Source: Maridesulfovibrio salexigens DSM 2638
GTDB taxonomy: Bacteria; Desulfobacterota; Desulfovibrionia; Desulfovibrionales; Desulfovibrionaceae
Length of the DNA: 64,000 nt
Assembly (NCBI RefSeq): GCF_000023445.1
Contig: NC_012881.1
Location: forward strand, 3,566,001 to 3,630,000
Reading direction: 5' to 3'
This document shows positions 58,926 through 64,000 of this stretch, in pieces. Made by a program: the position numbers and the translations under genes. Every line of letters begins with the position of its first letter. Within the stretch, counting starts at the first letter, position 1. The notes beneath the pieces were generated by a model. That model made no database searches, was not told the DNA's origin, and saw only the letters and a list, made by a program, of their open reading frames with translations.

Positions 58926-59933
58926 TCAATTAATTTTCCCTTCAGAAATCAAGCTTTCAGTCTTATCCCACTTATTCTTGATTTCATAAAACTGCGAACT
59001 AATACTTTCAAACAATTCAATCAGTGTCGGATCAAAATGTCCTCCAGCCCCTTTTAAAATTTCATCTCTAGCCTCTTCGAAACTCCACGCTTTCTTGTAC
59101 GGTCTTTTCATGGTTAGGGCATCAAAGACATCCGCAATCGCAACAATTCGTGCAGACTCAGGAATATCTTCTCCGGAAATTCCATTCGGATACCCACTCC
59201 CATCCCATTTTTCATGGTGATTAAGTGAAATACCTGCTGCCATGGTAAAAATAGGAGAATTACTCATACTCAGAATACGGTGCCCAATTTCGGTATGAGT
59301 TTGCATCACCTTCCATTCTTCAGAAGTTAACTTACGGGGAGCTTTAAGAATAGAATCAGGGATACCAATCTTGCCAGTATCATGCATAGCTGAAGCTAGT
59401 TCCAACCGTTCTGCCATATATGCTGGCCACCCAGCTCTTTCAGCCAAAGCTCGCGCAAAAGCGGACATGCGCCAGATATGAACCCCGGTATCGTTGTCAT
59501 TATAGTGACCAGCTTCACCTAACATGAATATGGCATCCCGCTGACTTTTTTCAAGCTCCTGTACCCGAACAAGATTCAAATGAGTTTGCACCCGACGAAG
59601 GACCACTGCCCCGGAAACAGGTTTCTGAATATAATCCACTGCCCCTACATCAAAACCATAAGCTTCATCCTTAACTTCACTCATGGCAGTAACGAAGATA
59701 ATAGTGATATCCTTGGTGCGCGGGTCAGCCTTGAGCTTCTCACAAACTTCATATCCGCTTATGTCCGGCATCATAATGTCAAGCAACACCATATCCGGCA
59801 TATGCTTTGCGGCCGCGTCTAAGGCCCTTGTACCATTGGGAGCAAAGATAAGCTGATAATGTTCCTTTAAAATTTGACGAAGCACCTGAAGATTGTTTGG
59901 TTCATCATCAACACATAGGATTTTTTTCATCAT
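58926..59933 (-). CDS. Response regulator with HD-GYP domain
   Basis: A 335-residue protein: receiver domain (phosphoacceptor Asp52 in MVLLDIMMPD, Lys104 in YIQKP), short linker coil, then an HD-GYP phosphodiesterase with HDTGKIGIPD (His184-Asp185) and HHEKWDGSGYPNG. All metal and GYP residues are intact, so c-di-GMP hydrolysis is likely. The start is 3 bp after the hybrid kinase stop and uses GGAG in that gene's last codons. It is the probable output of that kinase. Confidence 0.93.
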   Translation of the reverse strand: MMKKILCVDDEPNNLQVLRQILKEHYQLIFAPNGTRALDAAAKHMPDMVLLDIMMPDISGYEVCEKLKADPRTKDITIIFVTAMSEVKDEAYGFDVGAVDYIQKPVSGAVVLRRVQTHLNLVRVQELEKSQRDAIFMLGEAGHYNDNDTGVHIWRMSAFARALAERAGWPAYMAERLELASAMHDTGKIGIPDSILKAPRKLTSEEWKVMQTHTEIGHRILSMSNSPIFTMAAGISLNHHEKWDGSGYPNGISGEDIPESARIVAIADVFDALTMKRPYKKAWSFEEARDEILKGAGGHFDPTLIELFESISSQFYEIKNKWDKTESLISEGKIN

Positions 59934-59936
59934 AAA

Positions 59937-62900
59937 CTATAACTCCATTTCAATACCTAACTCACTAGCCATAATTTTTACTTTTTCTTTTGCTTTTTCA
60001 AAATCAAAAATATCAATATCCCTCTGAATCGAAGATAACTTCCTACTCCCGACATATTTTGCTAGTGAGGACAATACAGGCTCTACGGCATCAGGATTTA
60101 ATTCATCAAGAACCAGAAGCAACTCTTCCATCAAAAGACGGATCTCATCTGCATTAAAACTCTTTACAACTTCCTTGCTTCCTTTTTCCGGCAGGACCAA
60201 ATTCCCAATTATGGAAACAACTTCTTTCAAAGAATCATCAAGCCTACCCAATAAGGCTTGAGCTGAGGCACGATCTCCTACCTTAAGATGGCGATCAACT
60301 TCCTTGGCTAACTCAGCAACCCGATCAATAGAAAGATTCCCGGCAAGCCCCTTCAAAGCATGTGCGACTCTACGGGCAGGTTCACCGTCTTCAGGATACT
60401 CCTCAAGAAGAGTCGCTATCTCCTGTGCATCATCTGCCCTAACTTCAGCAAAATTACATAACGCCTTGGCAAATGCATCAGAATCCCGCCATGTCTTAAG
60501 AGCCTTTTCATGATCTATAGAACCATCAACTGGAGTAAAATCAATTTCATCCGGGGACCCCACACCAATAACCCGACTCAAGTTTGGACGCCCCTTCCCT
60601 TCAGGAACGGCCTTTTCCATAGAAATAAACAAACTTCTAAAATCAACGGGTTTAGCCTCGACTCCGTCCATACCGGAATCAATGCATTTGACATGATCCT
60701 CCCGCATAACACTGGCAGTCAAAGCCAAAACAGGTACATGCTCACCAGACACATGTTCCCTCTTCCTAATCTGCCGGGTAGCCTCAAGACCATCCATCTC
60801 CGGCATCATTACATCCATCAAAACCAAATCATACTCATTGGCAAGAAGTTCATCTACGGCCTCCTGCCCATTCTCCACCCATTTCACAACATGTCCCTGC
60901 TGCTCGAGACGTAAAATAGCCAAAGAAGCGTTAGCTTCAATATCTTCTGCTAAAAGTATATGGAATAAACGGGGGGAAACATAATCATCAAACAAAGAAA
61001 GCCCATCTTCAAAAAGACACTGTCCACCTTCATCTGCTTCAGGCATTCGGACCGTAAAATGAAAAACTGACCCCTTACCCAACTGACTTTCCACCCATAT
61101 CTCTCCATCCATCATTTCAACAATCTGCTTAGAAATAGTAGTCCCTAACCCAGTACCACCGAACCGGCGAGTTGTGCTCTCATCCGCCTGAGAAAACGAA
61201 TCAAAAACCTTGGCCACCTGTTTCTCAGTCATACCAATACCTGTGTCGGAAACAAAGAAGTGCAGTATTTCAGGGGCATCCCCCACCTCAACACCAATAG
61301 TAATACTGCCATGCTCGGTAAATTTCACGGCATTACCTGCCAAGTTCAAAACAACCTGCCGTAAACGTGTAGGATCACCCATAAATCGAGTTGACAAATT
61401 CACATCATAGTCCAGAGCAAGCTTTAAACTCTTCTCATCAGCCCGGTGTTCCAGTGTACGCAAAGCATCAGCCAGAGCATTAGGAAGATGAAAACACACT
61501 ATTTCCAAAGCAAATTTACCAGACTCCATTTTGGAGACATCCAGGATATCATTAATTATTCCCAACAATGACTTTGCTGAACTTAATATTGTCCCGACAT
61601 GCCCTGCGGTTTGCGACGAAAGATCGCTATCTTGCATAACAACTTCGGCAAACCCGAGAATAGCATTTATAGGAGTACGAATTTCATGACTCATATTAGC
61701 AGTAAATGCGGCTTTGACTCTTGCCCCCTCCTCGGCAGCATCTTTTGCTTTTTCTAACTCTGCAGTACGCTCACGTACTGTTTGCTCAAGTATGCTCCGG
61801 TGCTCCCGAAATTCGGTAACATCTTCTTGAATCGAGAGATAATGCTTAATACTGCCGTCTTCCATTCGGATAGGACAAAAATGCTGACGCACCCAAACAA
61901 GAGAGCCATCTTGGCGCTTATTCTGCAATTCCCCCTTCCAAGACTCACCTGCCTTAAGCTGTGCCCACATGTTGGAGTAGGCATCTGTCGGTATTTCGGA
62001 ACTCTCGAACACATTAAAATATTTGCCTTCCAATTCAACAGCGGCATGATAACCATGAATCCGCAAAGAGGCAGGATTAAGATATTCAATACGACCATCG
62101 AGATCCATAATAATTACGCCAACCGGACTCTCTTCAACAGCTCGATGCTTCTGACGCAGTCCCTCTTCGGCGGTCTTCAACGCACTAATATCGGTAAGAA
62201 TACCTATAAACCTAACTCGTTGCTGGAATTCCATCTTACCTATGGCCAAATGAAGTGGGAACAAACTGCCATCCTTACGCTGACCTTCCACTTCACGCCC
62301 AACTCCTATAACTCGTCTTTCTCCGGTATCCAAATGACGCTTTATAAAAGAGTTATGCCGAGAAGCAATATTGGGGGGCATAAGAATCTTGACATTTTGC
62401 CCAACAACCTCATCTTTCGAATAACCAAATAGCTGAGAAGCTACAGTATTGAACTGAACAACCTGTCCGTCATCTTCAATAACAATTATCCCACTAGGAG
62501 AAGTTGCAATCATCGCCTCGTTAGCACGGATTTCATCTTCCAACTTACTGATGACTGGATTGACTAAACGTAGAAAACGCCAAGCTCCCCAGCCAATAAG
62601 CACTCCGGCCAAAATCACAATACCAAGAGAGGTCTGCCAAATCGGACGCACCATCTCCCGCAGGTCTACCTTGGCAACAAAACCAAATCTATTTCCCCCA
62701 ATATTGACGGGGGTGTAGGCCGCCACAACAAGAACCCCACGATAATCTTCCCCGGTTAATGTACCTGTCTTACCCGAAAGGGCTAATCGCATGGGTTCAG
62801 CCAGTTGACTGTCAATAGCTACAGCAAATTCTTTGACATTAAGTCGGTAACGATCACTTCCCAATAATTCGCCAGTCATGTCACGCGCATGCCGCGCCAT

Positions 62901-63233
62901 CAAAAAAACAATCTTTCCTCCCCGCTGCTCTCCCAAAACAAGCTCACTACTCCCCAAAAAATGGGCTCGACTTAAGGCATCAAAAATTTGGCTCAACGTC
63001 GCAGAAACGTTTCCCCCGGTATGCGCATCCTTGCTATGCTCCATGTCAAAACGGCCGACAGCTTCAATCAACTCTTTCTGACTGATTAATTTCTCCAAAA
63101 GTTGATTACTCTGGCCACGATACGTATTCCAACCATAACTAAACAATGTAATGGTCGACACAACAGTCACAATCCCAACCATAATCATAATCAGCAGTCG
63201 GCCCCTTGACTTCATCTCATTGATATTTCTCAT
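59937..63233 (-). CDS. Membrane hybrid sensor histidine kinase (PAS-PAS-HisKA-HATPase-REC-Hpt)
   Basis: About 1098 residues: membrane helix (~14-36), periplasmic sensor (~37-200), second helix (~203-222), two PAS domains (~238-350 and ~362-470), coiled linker, HisKA with SHEIRTPINAILGF (His516), HATPase with N-box NLAGNAVKF and DTGIGM, receiver with LMDVMMPEMDG (Asp807), and an Hpt domain with AHALKGLAGN (His958). A further helical tail of ~75 residues ends in FDFEKAKEKV. All relay residues are present. The start is ATG at 63233; others nearby are possible and no strong ribosome site is seen. Its operon partner is the HD-GYP regulator. Confidence 0.92.
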   Translation of the reverse strand: MRNINEMKSRGRLLIMIMVGIVTVVSTITLFSYGWNTYRGQSNQLLEKLISQKELIEAVGRFDMEHSKDAHTGGNVSATLSQIFDALSRAHFLGSSELVLGEQRGGKIVFLMARHARDMTGELLGSDRYRLNVKEFAVAIDSQLAEPMRLALSGKTGTLTGEDYRGVLVVAAYTPVNIGGNRFGFVAKVDLREMVRPIWQTSLGIVILAGVLIGWGAWRFLRLVNPVISKLEDEIRANEAMIATSPSGIIVIEDDGQVVQFNTVASQLFGYSKDEVVGQNVKILMPPNIASRHNSFIKRHLDTGERRVIGVGREVEGQRKDGSLFPLHLAIGKMEFQQRVRFIGILTDISALKTAEEGLRQKHRAVEESPVGVIIMDLDGRIEYLNPASLRIHGYHAAVELEGKYFNVFESSEIPTDAYSNMWAQLKAGESWKGELQNKRQDGSLVWVRQHFCPIRMEDGSIKHYLSIQEDVTEFREHRSILEQTVRERTAELEKAKDAAEEGARVKAAFTANMSHEIRTPINAILGFAEVVMQDSDLSSQTAGHVGTILSSAKSLLGIINDILDVSKMESGKFALEIVCFHLPNALADALRTLEHRADEKSLKLALDYDVNLSTRFMGDPTRLRQVVLNLAGNAVKFTEHGSITIGVEVGDAPEILHFFVSDTGIGMTEKQVAKVFDSFSQADESTTRRFGGTGLGTTISKQIVEMMDGEIWVESQLGKGSVFHFTVRMPEADEGGQCLFEDGLSLFDDYVSPRLFHILLAEDIEANASLAILRLEQQGHVVKWVENGQEAVDELLANEYDLVLMDVMMPEMDGLEATRQIRKREHVSGEHVPVLALTASVMREDHVKCIDSGMDGVEAKPVDFRSLFISMEKAVPEGKGRPNLSRVIGVGSPDEIDFTPVDGSIDHEKALKTWRDSDAFAKALCNFAEVRADDAQEIATLLEEYPEDGEPARRVAHALKGLAGNLSIDRVAELAKEVDRHLKVGDRASAQALLGRLDDSLKEVVSIIGNLVLPEKGSKEVVKSFNADEIRLLMEELLLVLDELNPDAVEPVLSSLAKYVGSRKLSSIQRDIDIFDFEKAKEKVKIMASELGIEMEL

Positions 63234-63350
63234 AAAACACACACAGATATATCTGATTCGATCACAACAAACACCTCATCTATAACCATTATAGCCTATA
63301 TTAAAATTGAACGCATTCAAAAATTAATTCTTTGTTATGAGAATTATCTA

Positions 63351-63379
63351 TTGACAACTGCGGGAAGCTTTTTTAGCAC
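63351..63379 (+). promoter_or_regulatory. Candidate promoter of the third tRNA-Val/Asp unit
   Basis: TTGACA, 17-bp spacer, TAGCAC, 15 bp before tRNA-Val. Confidence 0.55.
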
Positions 63380-63394
63380 TGGTTCCTCACTGGA

Positions 63395-63470
63395 GGGCGG
63401 ATAGCTCAGTTGGGAGAGCATCGGCCTTACAAGCCGAGGGTCACAGGTTCGAGCCCTGTTCCGCCTACCA
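63395..63470 (+). tRNA. tRNA-Val (UAC), unit 3
   Basis: 76 nt, same body as units 1 and 2, encoded CCA. Confidence 0.97.
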
Positions 63471-63512
63471 CCTCAGAATTTAAACGTTGCTTAACACGTT
63501 TAATATATATGC

Positions 63513-63589
<77 letters not shown>

Positions 63590-63599
63590 CTTTTCGCGG

Positions 63600-63633
63600 A
63601 GAAGCCATCAATCTTAAGATTGGTGGCTTTTTC
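63600..63633 (+). terminator. tRNA-Asp terminator hairpin, copy 5
   Basis: AGAAGCCATCAATC-TTAA-GATTGGTGGCTTTTTC, same as the 58871 copy. Confidence 0.87.
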
Positions 63634-63773
63634 TGTTTTAATTCCCTTGATTCAATAATTGACTATTCATCATTGATATATATTTCTTGATTCATAGAGT
63701 TCTGTTCCGCAAAAGCAACAGGCCACGCTTATTAAAAGCTTCATTTAAACAGACTTTTTTAAAGAGCAGCAAA

Positions 63774-64000
63774 ATGTATAAAATAATTATAACCTTACTG
63801 GCAGTTTTAATTTTATCTGCAACTTCAATTCAAGCTCAGGCTGGCGAGAAAAAAAACGACAAAGACCTAACCGTCAAAGAAGAATGCGCCACTGAAAATT
63901 TAGATGCTAAAACCAGATTAGATACACTGGCAAAACCTTACGATGATGTTGAGATCTCAAATGGAATAAGTGCAGGATTTATTTCTGAACGCGAAGACAC
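63774..64000 (+). CDS. Exported protein, N-terminal fragment (partial)
   Basis: 75 codons run off the right edge. A signal peptide is clear (MYKIIITLLAVLILSATSIQ, cleavage near AQA), followed by a charged region (GEKKNDKDLTVKEECATENLDAKTRLDTLAKP) and GISAGFISERED. No family recognised. It follows the third tRNA unit and the codons are AT-rich, like other cassette genes in this part of the window. The ribosome site is weak. Confidence 0.6.
   Translation, partial: MYKIIITLLAVLILSATSIQAQAGEKKNDKDLTVKEECATENLDAKTRLDTLAKPYDDVEISNGISAGFISERED

Overview
The window looks like chromosomal DNA of a marine, curved, sulfate-reducing deltaproteobacterium of the Desulfovibrio/Maridesulfovibrio type. This rests on a complete six-subunit Ech [NiFe] hydrogenase operon, two TRAP transporters, a hydantoinase pair, MacAB-like and CbiQO transporters, and short extragenic repeats placed directly after stop codons. 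The genus assignment is inference. I see no prophage, transposase, integrase, CRISPR array or rRNA.

Layout. 1-7.5 kb: the 5' part of a TMTC-like membrane TPR protein with a GT2 glycosyltransferase, an unknown gene with a dimethylargininase-type hydrolase, a degenerate shikimate-kinase-like protein, a methyltransferase, CbiQ-CbiO plus a 3D-domain lipoprotein, and a cysteine-repeat protein. 7.5-15 kb: Tex, two envelope proteins, a TPR protein, a MocR regulator divergent from AzlC-AzlD, and an HD-domain protein. 15-22 kb: HyuB-HyuA divergent from a TRAP transporter (DctP-Q-M). 22-27 kb: a four-gene envelope operon with a YkuD/NTF2 (Csd6-like) enzyme, a membrane coiled-coil protein, an M99 (Csd4-like) carboxypeptidase and a TIM-barrel protein. 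27-30 kb: PurB, an FmdB-type zinc ribbon, a 37-residue basic protein, an unknown protein and an NlpC/P60 lipoprotein. 30.6-35.7 kb: EchABCDEF. 35.8-41 kb: a MacAB-like export system, an XRE/DUF2975 pair and a pseudouridine synthase. 41-46 kb: a second TRAP transporter and a secreted repeat protein. 46-48.2 kb: an RNA m5C methyltransferase and a DhnA-family aldolase homologue.

48.2-64 kb is different. Near-identical tRNA-Val(UAC)/tRNA-Asp(GUC) units recur at 48.3, 58.7 and 63.4 kb. There is a lone tRNA-Asp at 52.6 kb and a probable tRNA-Asp relic at 49.2 kb, and most copies are followed by the same terminator hairpin. Between them lie accessory genes: CYTH, monooxygenase/AraC, CgeB-like glycosyltransferase, GNAT, glutamine amidotransferase, arylamine N-acetyltransferase, DUF2087, methyltransferase, sensor kinase with SpoIIAA-like protein, and a hybrid kinase with an HD-GYP regulator. 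The arrangement suggests gene cassettes bounded by tRNA repeats and shuffled by recombination.

The strongest leads are this tRNA-bounded cassette array, the Csd4/Csd6-like operon in a lineage of curved cells, a family of 3'-UTR elements with constant ends and exchangeable hairpins, and two enzyme homologues lacking a key catalytic or nucleotide-binding motif (3593-4117 and 47413-48189). All calls come from reading the sequence; no database search was run.
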